Source: Lysobacter_K sp043738095 (GTDB lineage: Bacteria; Pseudomonadota; Gammaproteobacteria; Xanthomonadales; Xanthomonadaceae). From it: a stretch of DNA of 64,000 nucleotides. The stretch lies in contig JAYSZI010000019.1 of NCBI GenBank assembly GCA_043738095.1, positions 46,150 to 110,149 on the forward strand. Direction: 5' to 3'. The notes under the pieces are model-generated. The model did not search any database. It was not told where the DNA came from and was given only the letters and a program-made list of their open reading frames with translations. Of the stretch, positions 25,671 to 34,236 are shown in pieces; the stretch's first letter is position 1, and each line of letters opens with the position of its first letter. Made by a program: the position numbers and the translations under genes.

Positions 25671-28124
25671 CTACAACAAGCGCAGCACCAGCCACACCGG
25701 CACGCCGACGTAAAAGGCAAGTCGACCGATCCATTCCAGCGCGTCGCGGACGGCGGACGCACGCCCGGGTTGCAGCGCAAGCACGAGCGCGGAAACGATT
25801 TCGATGGCGATGCGTAACGCGGCGGCAAAGAGCATCAAACCGATCGACCATGACGCCCACCAGATCAGCAGCCCGGTGAAGTAGGCCGCAGGCCCGTACG
25901 TGTAGTACTCGCCAAAGGTCCCGCCAAAGGCGATGACCTGGTGCAGGCGAAACGCGACCAGCGCGGGCAACAGCGGGAACAGCCCGAACTTCACCAGCCC
26001 ACTATCCAAACGCGGCCGCTTCGCCAGTGCGCGCGTCTCCGCGAGATCCGCCAGCAGCGTGTCGCGGCGGCCTGCGAGAAGCGCTGGCGCACCCCCGTCC
26101 GCGAGCTTGCGCCGCAACGCCTGTGGACGGGATACCGCAATGCCCTGCTCCCACCACTTCCCCGACGTCAGTTGCAGATCGACGCCGCTGCCCGGCAACG
26201 GTATGCGCCACGGCCGCAGTCCGGCGATTGACGCCAACGGAATCTCGATCCGTCGGCGGCGCTGGTCGAGCACCAGCATCGGGCTCTCGATGCGCGCCTG
26301 TGCCATGGACGCTCGCAGCACGGCCCACGCCGCAACCGCCGGCGCCACCACCGTGAGGGCGAACCCGCGTAGCTGCGATAGCGATTGCACTTGGAATCCG
26401 ACGCGAAACCACATATCCAGCGCCAGCCAAAGCAGTCCCGCACCCGCGCACAGACGCAGTGCCGCAGCGATGGCCCGCCACACCGGCGACAGCACCGCGA
26501 CATCGAACGTTACCGGTTCCTCTGTACCTCGCTGCGCGCGCGCTCGCAGTGCACGCCAGACGGCAAGCGCGGCCAGAGCGAGCAGGAACAGGGCAGCTGC
26601 ACGGCCCACCCAATCGCCCCAACGCACCATCAGCGTGGTCGGCGGCGCCTGCGCCCTGATGAAAGCCGTCAGCACGGCCTGCTGTCCCATCGCAGTGCTG
26701 GCGACCACCTCACCCGTGTCGTCGATAATCGCGCTCAAGCCGTTGGTGGTGACGCGAACCTGCGGCAGCCTCGTCTCGATACTGCGGAACGCCGCGACCG
26801 CCAGATGCAGCCGCGCGCCTACCGGATGGGCGGTGAACCAGGAGTCGTTGGACATCCCCAGGATGGCCTGCGCCCCCAGCCGTGCTCCGTCGATGGCCAA
26901 GCCCGGGCGAACATCGTCTAGGCAGATCAGTGGCACCACGTTGACTTCGCGCCCGTCCGCGCTGCGTAGCGGCAGCACACGTGCGCCATCGCCGGGCCGC
27001 CAGGTGCCGGCCCACGGCAGCACCCGTCGCAGCAACGGGCCGTCCAGCCAGCGCGGCACATATTCGGTCAGGGGAAACGGATGGGTCTTGCGGTAGGTAC
27101 CCAGCGGTCCGCGGCCCGGTTCCAGAAACGTCGCAGCGTTGTACTCACCGTCGGCATCGCGGTCGTAGGTGCCAAACACCAGTGGCACACGCGCGGCATC
27201 GACGAAGCCCTGGATCTCGCGGTCGAGCGCCGCGCCGTCGTCGCTGCGAGGGCTACCGAACGTGGTGGGGTAGACCGTTTCCGACCAGAGCAGCACGTCC
27301 GCGTCGTGGTCGCGGATTGCCGACCACGACAACGCGTAATGGGTATCGAGCACGTGCCGTACCACGGCGTAAGCGCCCCGCTCGCGGCGCAGGCGTTCGT
27401 AGTCGGTGATGCTGGCCTGGACCATCGCGACGCGCAGTGCCGGCACGTCGTCAGCGGGCGGCACCTGCAGTGTGGACAGCCGCGCCATGCCGTAAGCCGC
27501 CATGCCGACGACTATCGCGGCGCCTAGCGCGATCGGGCGCACATACGCACGCACGCCACTGCGGCGCTCGATGGCTACCGCCAACGCGTCGTTGACCAGC
27601 AGCAGCAGGAAGGTGAGGCCCGCCGCGCCACCGAGGTCGGCCGCCTGCCGCAGTACGGCCGAAGGAAACAGCCCGTGCCCCAGCGTGTCGCCGAGCAGCT
27701 TCGGCACCAGCCATTCGCAGCCCACCCATGCCGAGGCCGCTGCCAGCGCGCGCAGCACCGGCCCATAACGGCGCCCGACCAAGTGCCGCACCAGCGCGAA
27801 GGCCACGAGTTGTGGCTGCAGCAGCGGCGCCAGCACCACCAATACGATCGTAGCGGGCAGCGCCCCGACCCCGGTGTAGGCGCCGATCGCTGCGCCAAAC
27901 CAACCGAACACCGCGGCGACAAAAGCCACGCTCATCAGCACGCCGCCCCACACCGCGGCGGAGGTGGAGCGCGCCGCATCGAGCGTCAGCATCCATGGCA
28001 CCAGCGCAACGAAACCCAGCGCCCAGGCTTGCGGGACGCGGGCATAGATGGCAAGCAACAGGATTGAGGTGAGAAGGCCGGCGACGATACGCCGGCGGAA
28101 GAAGTACGACCGCTCCGTGGTCAA
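25671..28124 (-). CDS. Apolipoprotein N-acyltransferase-like protein with C-terminal extension
   Basis: The product is 817 residues. Residues 1-500 have the Lnt layout: N-terminal membrane helices, then a nitrilase-fold domain with the catalytic Glu282 (LLWSETVYP), Lys346 (TYRKTHPFPLTEYVP) and Cys401 (ICLDDV), and a helix after it. Typical Lnt ends near residue 510. Here about 300 more residues follow with further hydrophobic segments and a soluble PH-like stretch (IPLASIAGLRPWRIPLPG). Lnt adds the third acyl chain to lipoproteins. The extension makes a housekeeping role less certain; it may be a variant acting on a special substrate. The TTG at 28124 is the most upstream start; the preceding gene ends 22 bases earlier. 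Confidence 0.82.
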   Translation of the reverse strand: MTTERSYFFRRRIVAGLLTSILLLAIYARVPQAWALGFVALVPWMLTLDAARSTSAAVWGGVLMSVAFVAAVFGWFGAAIGAYTGVGALPATIVLVVLAPLLQPQLVAFALVRHLVGRRYGPVLRALAAASAWVGCEWLVPKLLGDTLGHGLFPSAVLRQAADLGGAAGLTFLLLLVNDALAVAIERRSGVRAYVRPIALGAAIVVGMAAYGMARLSTLQVPPADDVPALRVAMVQASITDYERLRRERGAYAVVRHVLDTHYALSWSAIRDHDADVLLWSETVYPTTFGSPRSDDGAALDREIQGFVDAARVPLVFGTYDRDADGEYNAATFLEPGRGPLGTYRKTHPFPLTEYVPRWLDGPLLRRVLPWAGTWRPGDGARVLPLRSADGREVNVVPLICLDDVRPGLAIDGARLGAQAILGMSNDSWFTAHPVGARLHLAVAAFRSIETRLPQVRVTTNGLSAIIDDTGEVVASTAMGQQAVLTAFIRAQAPPTTLMVRWGDWVGRAAALFLLALAALAVWRALRARAQRGTEEPVTFDVAVLSPVWRAIAAALRLCAGAGLLWLALDMWFRVGFQVQSLSQLRGFALTVVAPAVAAWAVLRASMAQARIESPMLVLDQRRRRIEIPLASIAGLRPWRIPLPGSGVDLQLTSGKWWEQGIAVSRPQALRRKLADGGAPALLAGRRDTLLADLAETRALAKRPRLDSGLVKFGLFPLLPALVAFRLHQVIAFGGTFGEYYTYGPAAYFTGLLIWWASWSIGLMLFAAALRIAIEIVSALVLALQPGRASAVRDALEWIGRLAFYVGVPVWLVLRLL

Positions 28125-28146
28125 TCAATAAACTCCATGCACAAGT

Positions 28147-28821
28147 TCAGGGCGAACCCACTCGGACCCTGCGCAGCGGTAGTCCAGGCGGTGCCAGTTC
28201 GGGTGGCACGACGCGGTTGGCGGGCATCGCCACTGGCCGGCCTTGGGCGTCGTACAAGGTGAAATCAGGTGAGAACATCAGGATCGGTTCGATCGGTACG
28301 CCTTCGTCGGTCACCTGGTGGTGGCGGACGTAGCCCTCTGGCAGTTTGAAACCTTCTGGTACGGCGAGGCCTTCCAGCGGCGGGCTGGTCCCGGGCGGGT
28401 TGAACGCGCCCAAGCCCTTGCGGACGCCGGCCTCATGGAGAGCCGTGATCACCTCGGCGCCGGTCGGTTCGGGGTCTCCCGGTTGAAAGTACGCAGCGAG
28501 GTCGTTGGGGTCGTTGCTGGGCATCGGTGAAGGCTCCTGCGCCGATCGGTTTGGTACAGCGCGTGCGGACCGCGGCAGACCGTCGGCCGTTGCGCCAATC
28601 TCGCCATCGACGGCTACTGGCGCGGCCGCCGTAACGGGCCCGGGGTCCTGCCCCGGGCCCTGCGCCAGCACGAACCATGCGACCACCGCCACCGTCGTGA
28701 TCACCGCCGCAACCGCCCACGGACGCAGCTTCTGCCGGAGGTCGCGCGGCTTGGACACCACGCGTATACCGTCGTCGTCCGGAGCGGAGGGCGGGGTATG
28801 GGGCGGGCGGTGCTCAGCCAT
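28147..28821 (-). CDS. Single-pass membrane protein, unknown function
   Basis: The product is 224 residues from the ATG at 28821. A basic N-terminal stretch (VVSKPRDLRQKLRP) precedes one membrane helix (WAVAAVITTVAVVAWFVLA, about residues 35-53). The rest is a Pro-rich, low-complexity periplasmic tail with PPGTSPPLEGLAVPEGF and a closing PPELAPPGLPLRR. It ends 22 bases before the Lnt-like gene start, and the pair probably forms an operon. No known family is recognised; a scaffold or partner for the acyltransferase is a guess from position only. Confidence 0.75.
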   Translation of the reverse strand: MAEHRPPHTPPSAPDDDGIRVVSKPRDLRQKLRPWAVAAVITTVAVVAWFVLAQGPGQDPGPVTAAAPVAVDGEIGATADGLPRSARAVPNRSAQEPSPMPSNDPNDLAAYFQPGDPEPTGAEVITALHEAGVRKGLGAFNPPGTSPPLEGLAVPEGFKLPEGYVRHHQVTDEGVPIEPILMFSPDFTLYDAQGRPVAMPANRVVPPELAPPGLPLRRVRVGSP

Positions 28822-28850
28822 GGAAGATCAGTCTTTACCGGCCTGGCCCG

Positions 28851-29939
28851 TCATGGACTGACCGGGTTGTAGACGGACAGCGCCCAGCCCATGCGCTCGT
28901 GCCCGTACTGGTTCCAGATCGGGCTGCGGCCGTTGATGAAGCTCGCGAAGCGCGGTGCCCCACTGCCCGTGCTGCCACCCCAGATACCGGCGGTAACCGT
29001 ACCGCCCGTGTAGGTCGGATGGGTGTCGTCGGACTGGATGTAGTCGAACGAACTCGAAGACGACACGAACTTGGCGTTGGCGTCGCGCAGCGTGGCGCGC
29101 AAAGTGACGGTCGTGCGGTTGAGATAGCTCGCCTCGCTCTCCCCGGCGACATAGCGCAATGCATCGGAATCGATCAGACCATCACCGTTGCTGTCGTAGT
29201 CCGCGCCCATGTACTGCGCGAAGCTGTCAGCGCATTGGAAGCCCTTCTGTCGCGCGTACTCGCACATCCAATAGTTCATCTTTGCGATTGCCGGCAGGAA
29301 ACGGTCACGCAGATTGACCGTCTGCCCGGTGCTGGCGTCCCTGCACGAGCTCTGCACGTTGTCGGCGTTGTAACCCGGGTAATACAGGTTGGAGATCACC
29401 TTGAGCCGGGTGTTGGGGTGGGCGTTAGTGTTGATGTAATCCATCGACGCAGCCACATACGTCTTGCAGCTGTTGACTGCGCTATCCAGCACGCCAAAGT
29501 TGCAGGTGCCAGTTTGCTCCTTGAAGCTAGAACGTGCCTGCAGACCGTCGTTGCCGCACATCTCGAAGGTCACTACGCGGGTCGACGCGGCCTGCATATA
29601 AGAGCGCTCAGCCATGATCTTGTTCTGGAACACATCCTGTGCCACAGCACCGGACTTGGCGCGGCGGATGCTCTCGATGTCCGCGTTCCAACGTGCGGAC
29701 AGGTACTCCGAGTCGACCGTGGGTGCCGCGTAGCGCGCAGCATTGCTAACCGAGCCGTTATAGCCGGCATAGATCGAATCGCCGTAAGCGACGACTCGGT
29801 ACTTGGCGGTCGTCCCAGCGCGGTCGATAGTCCACGACACGTTCTGGTTGAGAGTGCTTGCCATTGCGGGCGCCGATAGCGCCAGTAGCGAAATCGCCGG
29901 CAGACATTGGCTGGCGACGCGACGGAACAGAGTATTCAT
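28851..29939 (-). CDS. Secreted GDSL/SGNH-family hydrolase
   Basis: The product is 362 residues from the ATG at 29939, with GAAGGGG about eight bases upstream. A signal peptide (CLPAISLLALSAPAMA) predicts secretion. SGNH blocks are visible: VVAYGDSIYAG with the nucleophile Ser (block I), TFEMCGNDG with the Asn (block III) and DDTHPTYTGG with the Asp-His pair (block V). Several cysteines (CGND, CNFG, CKTY, CRDA, CEYA, CADS) suggest disulfides in the exported enzyme. SGNH enzymes are esterases or lipases; the natural ester is unknown. It is separated by 30 bases from the downstream membrane protein gene on the same strand. Confidence 0.88.
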   Translation of the reverse strand: MNTLFRRVASQCLPAISLLALSAPAMASTLNQNVSWTIDRAGTTAKYRVVAYGDSIYAGYNGSVSNAARYAAPTVDSEYLSARWNADIESIRRAKSGAVAQDVFQNKIMAERSYMQAASTRVVTFEMCGNDGLQARSSFKEQTGTCNFGVLDSAVNSCKTYVAASMDYINTNAHPNTRLKVISNLYYPGYNADNVQSSCRDASTGQTVNLRDRFLPAIAKMNYWMCEYARQKGFQCADSFAQYMGADYDSNGDGLIDSDALRYVAGESEASYLNRTTVTLRATLRDANAKFVSSSSSFDYIQSDDTHPTYTGGTVTAGIWGGSTGSGAPRFASFINGRSPIWNQYGHERMGWALSVYNPVSP

Positions 29940-30324
29940 CCTTAAACCCCTTCGAGATGTGCGCGCGGCGGGTGCATTCCCGCTCGCGTCCGACAAAAAG
30001 CTGGCGAAACACCTGCGCGATGCGGGCACCAGCAACCACCTACCGGCCTCCCTGCCATCACTCCGGACGCTAGCGTATGTTTGGGTGCGAGGCAATGTGC
30101 ACTGCAGCAGCGCCCACGCTCCCGCCGTGTATCGCACCACACGCGCGTCTAGCTAGAACGAACGGTGCTCGCCCCGATCTCGCTCCCGTGCGTGCGCGAT
30201 GCAACACGTGTGAAAAGGGACGCCACGACAACCCGCGTGACGAATGGCACCGGGCCTCACGGACTATTTACCGACCCCGGGTCAACCAAGGATCCTGCGC
30301 GCCAACCAAGAGCATGGAGCGCAC
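29940..30324. other. Divergent intergenic region
   Basis: This 385-base region separates the minus-strand SGNH gene from the plus-strand CPBP gene. No gene, hairpin or repeat is convincing. GGAG at 30316-30319 serves the CPBP start. Confidence 0.5.
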
Positions 30325-31233
30325 ATGAAGCAGGTCATCTGCGATCCACACGGATCACTGCGCAACGGCTGGTGGATCCTCACGTTTCTCGTGCTGTTCC
30401 TGGCGAGCCAGCCTGTTTACAAAGTGCTGTCCAAGGCGATGCAGCAACAGGGTTTGGATGGCCCATGGCTGGGGCCACTGCCGGTGGCTGTGCTGATGCT
30501 GGTGACCTACGCCTGCCTGCGGCTGCGCAGGCAGCCGCTGGCCGCAGTCGGGCTGCGACTGGACCTCGCGTGGGCGCGCGAACTTCTGTATGGCGCTGCC
30601 TTGGGCGTCGCATTGATCCTGCTGGTGACCAGCCTCATCGTCGCGACAGGCGGCGTTCGCTTCAGTCTCGAGCCCGCACGCAGTCTCGACGCGTTGGCCA
30701 TGGGTGCGTGGGTGTTTGCGTGGGTGGTACTGCTGGAGGAACTACTCTTCCGTGGCTTCGTGTTTCAACGGCTAGTGGACGGGATCGGACCGTGGCCCGC
30801 ACTCGTAACGATGGCGCTGTTGTTCGCGCTCGTGCATTGGGGCAATCCCGGCATGCAGGGGGCGACCGTGGTGTGGGCCACCATCGATACGGCGCTCGGC
30901 GCCATCCTGCTTGGATTGGCTTACCTTCGCACCCGGCAACTGGCCCTACCGATTGGCATTCACTTCGGCTGGAACTGGGCCCAAGGCGCGCTGCTTGGTT
31001 TCGATGTCAGCGGCGTCGACCAAGCCGGATGGCTGCTGCCGGAAATGCTCGGCAAACCGCAGTGGCTCACCGGGGGCACGTTCGGGCCGGAAGCGAGCAT
31101 CTTCGCAGTGTTGGTCGATGCCGCAGCCGCGCTGCTGATGTGGCGCTGGAAAGGAAGCGCACAGCTGCGTCCGGTGATGCTTGGCGCCGCTGATGCGGGT
31201 ATTGGAGAGGGGCATGCGCTAGGAAAGATCTGA
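30325..31233 (+). CDS. CPBP-family intramembrane metalloprotease
   Basis: The product is 302 residues from the ATG at 30325. It has about seven to eight membrane helices. The CPBP/Abi motifs are intact: EELLFRGFVF (EExxxR) around residue 141, FALVHWGNP (FxxxH) and HFGWNWAQG (HxxxN-type). These place the Glu and His residues inside the membrane, as in Rce1-type proteases. Bacterial members cleave membrane peptides and are linked to bacteriocin self-immunity in some species. There is no neighbouring bacteriocin gene, so the role is unknown. Confidence 0.88.
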   Translation: MKQVICDPHGSLRNGWWILTFLVLFLASQPVYKVLSKAMQQQGLDGPWLGPLPVAVLMLVTYACLRLRRQPLAAVGLRLDLAWARELLYGAALGVALILLVTSLIVATGGVRFSLEPARSLDALAMGAWVFAWVVLLEELLFRGFVFQRLVDGIGPWPALVTMALLFALVHWGNPGMQGATVVWATIDTALGAILLGLAYLRTRQLALPIGIHFGWNWAQGALLGFDVSGVDQAGWLLPEMLGKPQWLTGGTFGPEASIFAVLVDAAAALLMWRWKGSAQLRPVMLGAADAGIGEGHALGKI

Positions 31234-31368
31234 ACCTGTTGGTTCCTTTGCTGGATAGCTCGTCGAACTAGACGGGAATCAACGGCCTGCGGTGTTGCGC
31301 TCGCGGGGCGTTTGACTTGTTCAGCCCTACCCCAAGCGATCCGACCTCAAGCGTGCCACTAGCGCGTC

Positions 31369-31569
31369 TTAGCCGTAGTAATCCCCGCCGATGATCTTGC
31401 ACACCTCGGCTTCGGTGAAACCATGGAAGCGGCGTCCCCCAGGCGTGTGCACTTTGGCGAATAGTTTGCCGCTGGCCGGCGTGCGTTCGCGCTGCTCGTG
31501 CAACAGCCACTTGGCGTAATCGTTGGAAAGGTTCCGCGCCCGGATCGGGTCGAGTTTCAATCGGGCCAT
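31369..31569 (-). CDS. Small conserved-looking protein, unknown
   Basis: The product is 66 residues from the ATG at 31569, with CAGGAC about ten bases upstream. It is basic at the start (MARLKLDPIRARNLSNDYAK) and ends in KIIGGDYYG. No signal peptide or membrane helix is seen, and no family is recognised. Composition and ribosome binding site support a real gene rather than a chance frame. Confidence 0.6.
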   Translation of the reverse strand: MARLKLDPIRARNLSNDYAKWLLHEQRERTPASGKLFAKVHTPGGRRFHGFTEAEVCKIIGGDYYG

Positions 31570-31651
31570 GGCGTCGGTCCTGCGGGGAGTGGCACCCAAA
31601 TTACCCGAGACCGCCGCAGTGCACAGCACGGGGCGAATTTGGGCGGACTTT

Positions 31652-32257
31652 TCAGGGTCGGAGGGCTGACCGATCGGAAGCCGCAGTTCGCTCGGCCAAC
31701 GTCAGCACACGGGGTTCGGTGATCGGGCGCGGCGAACCGGCGATGAAGAACGGGTTGTCGCGATATCGGCCGCGCACGCGCGCGGACAGCACGCCGCGCA
31801 TGATCCGCATCACGCCCACAAAGGTCCGAAGCGGCGTGGACGCAACTTGACCAAGCGCGGACTTCACGTTCAGGGCGATGCGCGACGGTCCGACCGAAGT
31901 TGTCAGCGCGCCAAGATCGGCTTGCATACCATGCGCCAGCATCCCCACGTAGGACATCTTCGGATCCCGCGGCGTATTTGCGATCGGCGTGTCGCAGCAG
32001 CGTGAGTACCAACGCAGCAACCCGTTAGGACTGAGGGACAAGCATGCAAGCTGCTCGCTCCCAGCGGTGAACCTGACGCCCGCGGGCAGCATCGGGACGA
32101 TGTCGGTACCGCCTTGTGCGTCCAGCACGTCCTCGCGCCCAAGGGTGCGGGCGAAGGCTTGGCAGTCGCGGCAGTAGCACGTGGCGCGCGCGTAGACGCT
32201 GCCGGGTTCGATCTCGCCCCGCATGGCCCCGCATCGACAGTGGAAGGTGATACCCAT
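31652..32257 (-). CDS. DUF6151 / GFA-like zinc-binding protein
   Basis: The product is 201 residues from the ATG at 32257. The N-terminus carries a cysteine set typical of the CENP-V/GFA fold: FHCRCGAMRGEI, then ATCYCRDCQAFA, and later RCCDTPIANTP. These should bind zinc. The remaining part (VKSALGQVASTPLRTFVG, then MRIMRGVLSARVRGRYRDNPFF) matches my memory of the DUF6151 family in Xanthomonadales. GFA proteins were named for glutathione-dependent formaldehyde activation, but that activity is not established for this branch. Confidence 0.72.
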   Translation of the reverse strand: MGITFHCRCGAMRGEIEPGSVYARATCYCRDCQAFARTLGREDVLDAQGGTDIVPMLPAGVRFTAGSEQLACLSLSPNGLLRWYSRCCDTPIANTPRDPKMSYVGMLAHGMQADLGALTTSVGPSRIALNVKSALGQVASTPLRTFVGVMRIMRGVLSARVRGRYRDNPFFIAGSPRPITEPRVLTLAERTAASDRSALRP

Positions 32258-32616
32258 CGCATAACGATACCCGAACGACTCCTGCGACGCCCCCCCCACA
32301 GCCGCCAGTCCAGCAAAGTGGTTTCTGACCGTGCCCCCGTCGGCAGGCTTTTTATCCCTGGCTTTACGTAGGTCGCAACCCCACTGCCCACTCCCCCACA
32401 GGTTCGCTAACGAGTCCTTGCTGCCAACGCGCAACTGTCCGCCTGACGACCACCCTCGCGTTTCCACAAAGGCATGGACGAGAAAATGAGGGCGGATCGG
32501 TACCGACGAGGTACTTGGGGTTTCCGTCCAAGTCAGCGCGCTGGTCTGCCATGGGCAGCCAGGCGATGCATCGACTGGAAAAGCCGGTTGCCGTTCACCC
32601 AACCAGGATGATCACG
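32258..32616. other. Divergent intergenic region
   Basis: This 359-base gap lies between the minus-strand DUF6151 gene and the plus-strand LuxR-type regulator gene. No gene or repeat is supported. It includes the AGGATG ribosome binding region of the regulator. Confidence 0.45.
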
Positions 32617-33366
32617 ATGCACTTGGATCAGGACGCCGTGCGTCCAAGCGCGGCATTTTACTCGGCACCGCTTGCCTGCGAGCCATTGGGCGACCCGGCG
32701 GCAACTATCATCACGGTCATGATTGCCTCCAACCGCAATGCCCTGCATGCGGCTTGGGCTTCCATGCTCGCATGCGAACCCGGCATCGAAATCAGGGGCG
32801 GGCCGGTCATCGACGCGACCAGCCTGGCAACCTGCGCGGAGCACCGCCTGCCCAACGTCCTGATACTGGACAAGGCATTGCTCGACGGGCTCGATCCGCA
32901 GTCGCAGCAACGGATACACGCGCAGTGCCAACACGTGCGTGTACTCCTACTGTCGGACGAGATCTGCCATGGCCTGGTGGCCGACGTATTGCGCCATCGG
33001 TTCAACGGCTTCGTGCTGACGACATGCCTGCCCGAGGTCTGCATAAAGGCCATCCGGGCAGTCAGCAAAGGCGAGCTCTGGTTGTCGCGTGCGTCGCTGG
33101 CCATGGCCATCGCCGACCTACCTGTGCTGTCGGACGCTGGCGACGTCGGAGCATCGGCCGACGCGCTCCGCTGCTCCGGATCGGAGGCGCTTACTCCGCG
33201 AGAGCTGCAAGTCGTCGCGCTATTGCGCCGCGGATGCATCAACAAGGAAATCGCGCGGGAACTTGGGATCATGGAAGACACCGTCAAGAAGCACCTGCAA
33301 AGCGTCTTCGCGAAGCTGGGGGTGCACCGGCGCACCCTCGTTGCAATGCGCCGACTGCCGGCTTAG
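32617..33366 (+). CDS. LuxR-type response regulator with degenerate receiver
   Basis: The product is 249 residues; the ATG at 32617 is best spaced from AGGA at 32605-32608. The C-terminal helix-turn-helix is a good LuxR/NarL domain: LTPRELQVVALLRRGCINKE, then LGIMEDTVKKHLQSVFAKLG. The N-terminal half has a receiver-like fold (IITVMIASNRNALHAAWASM, then NVLILDKALLDG with a possible phospho-Asp), but the acidic pair normally near the start is replaced by Ser-Asn and the conserved switch lysine is not seen (VLTTCLP). Phosphorylation control is therefore doubtful. It may act by dimerisation or ligand. No histidine kinase gene is adjacent. Confidence 0.82.
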   Translation: MHLDQDAVRPSAAFYSAPLACEPLGDPAATIITVMIASNRNALHAAWASMLACEPGIEIRGGPVIDATSLATCAEHRLPNVLILDKALLDGLDPQSQQRIHAQCQHVRVLLLSDEICHGLVADVLRHRFNGFVLTTCLPEVCIKAIRAVSKGELWLSRASLAMAIADLPVLSDAGDVGASADALRCSGSEALTPRELQVVALLRRGCINKEIARELGIMEDTVKKHLQSVFAKLGVHRRTLVAMRRLPA

Positions 33367-33477
33367 CCGTGACCCGGCCTCGGTACATCCACATGCAGAC
33401 ACGAAGCGCGAGCGAAACGGAGGCTTACTCCGCACAGCCTCCGCTGCGCCTGTGCAGGCCCAAGCGTTGGACGCCGG

Positions 33478-33888
33478 CTAGTTACCAGGTTCGTTCGGCT
33501 GGGGAATGACCCTCGTCGCAAGGCATTCCACGTTGGACGCACGATGTGGGCCTATCACCGACGCCAAGTGCAGCGCTGGTTCGAAAAGAAATTGGACGAA
33601 ACCATCCCCATGGGCGAGGTGGGCTCCTACTGACTGATCACCCGCCCCAATCACGATGCCCAGAAACTGATTCTCGGAAAAGGTGAGAAGGGTCCCGTCG
33701 TCCAGCAAGACAGTGCAGTTGCCGGTGGCTTCACAGTCGGCGCCCAGATCTCGTGGCCCGCCGATGTTATGGCATACGGCGTCTTTCGGCGGCGGATACG
33801 GTCCCCCTGCGAAGGCGGAGCCGACCATCAAGATCGCGCTAACACTCAGCGCAGCCGTCAGCAGTGATTTATTAGTCTGCCTAATCAT
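33478..33888 (-). CDS. Small secreted protein with HLAHGD motif
   Basis: The product is 136 residues from the ATG at 33888, with AAGGAGA eight bases upstream. A signal peptide (LLTAALSVSAILMVGSAFA) is cleaved near residue 27. The mature part contains four cysteines (VCHN, DCEA, NCTV, ECLA) that could form two disulfides, and GAHLAHGDGF, a motif that recurs in small exported domains of proteobacteria and Bacteroidota. No function is known to me. A second hydrophobic stretch (FLFEPALHLASVIG) may be part of the fold. Confidence 0.75.
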   Translation of the reverse strand: MIRQTNKSLLTAALSVSAILMVGSAFAGGPYPPPKDAVCHNIGGPRDLGADCEATGNCTVLLDDGTLLTFSENQFLGIVIGAGDQSVGAHLAHGDGFVQFLFEPALHLASVIGPHRASNVECLATRVIPQPNEPGN

Positions 33889-34236
33889 TTCAGTCTCCTT
33901 GTGGCAAGTTGGTTGAAGGTAGAGCCCGATGGGGGGCGCTCGTCATGCCCAGGCGTCTGCGCGTAACTTCGGACGCCACTGCAAGGTGTCAGAATCGAAA
34001 TCCCTGAGCTATTCCACAAAAGTGGTAATACCCGACACAGCGGATCGCAATTGACCAGCGTTCGCACCGAGAGCCGAGTCCGCACCATCCACGGACGCAC
34101 CCGCGCAAACAGCGCGCGCTCATGCGCGACGTGCTTCCAGTCGTGGAGCGCACGCTCCTCACATAAGCGCAGCTGCAGCGACCAGCCAAACTCGGCGTAC
34201 GCCATCGTGCTTTCTTGGTCCTGCACGGTGCATTGG
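33889..34236. other. Gap between two minus-strand secreted-protein genes
   Basis: A 113-residue minus-strand frame (33885-34226) fills most of this gap and begins with several possible starts, but it has a mixed composition, no signal peptide and no recognisable family. I do not call it a gene. Confidence 0.4.

Noticed and set aside
30165..31193. 342-residue plus-strand frame
   Set aside because: It is out of frame with the CPBP protease gene at the same place, which has all its motifs.
30325..31233. Bacteriocin immunity locus (CPBP protease)
   Set aside because: No bacteriocin precursor with a double-glycine leader or transporter gene is found within several kilobases.
33885..34226. 113-residue minus-strand frame
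   Set aside because: It has no signal peptide, no clear ribosome binding site and no recognisable family, despite filling a gap.
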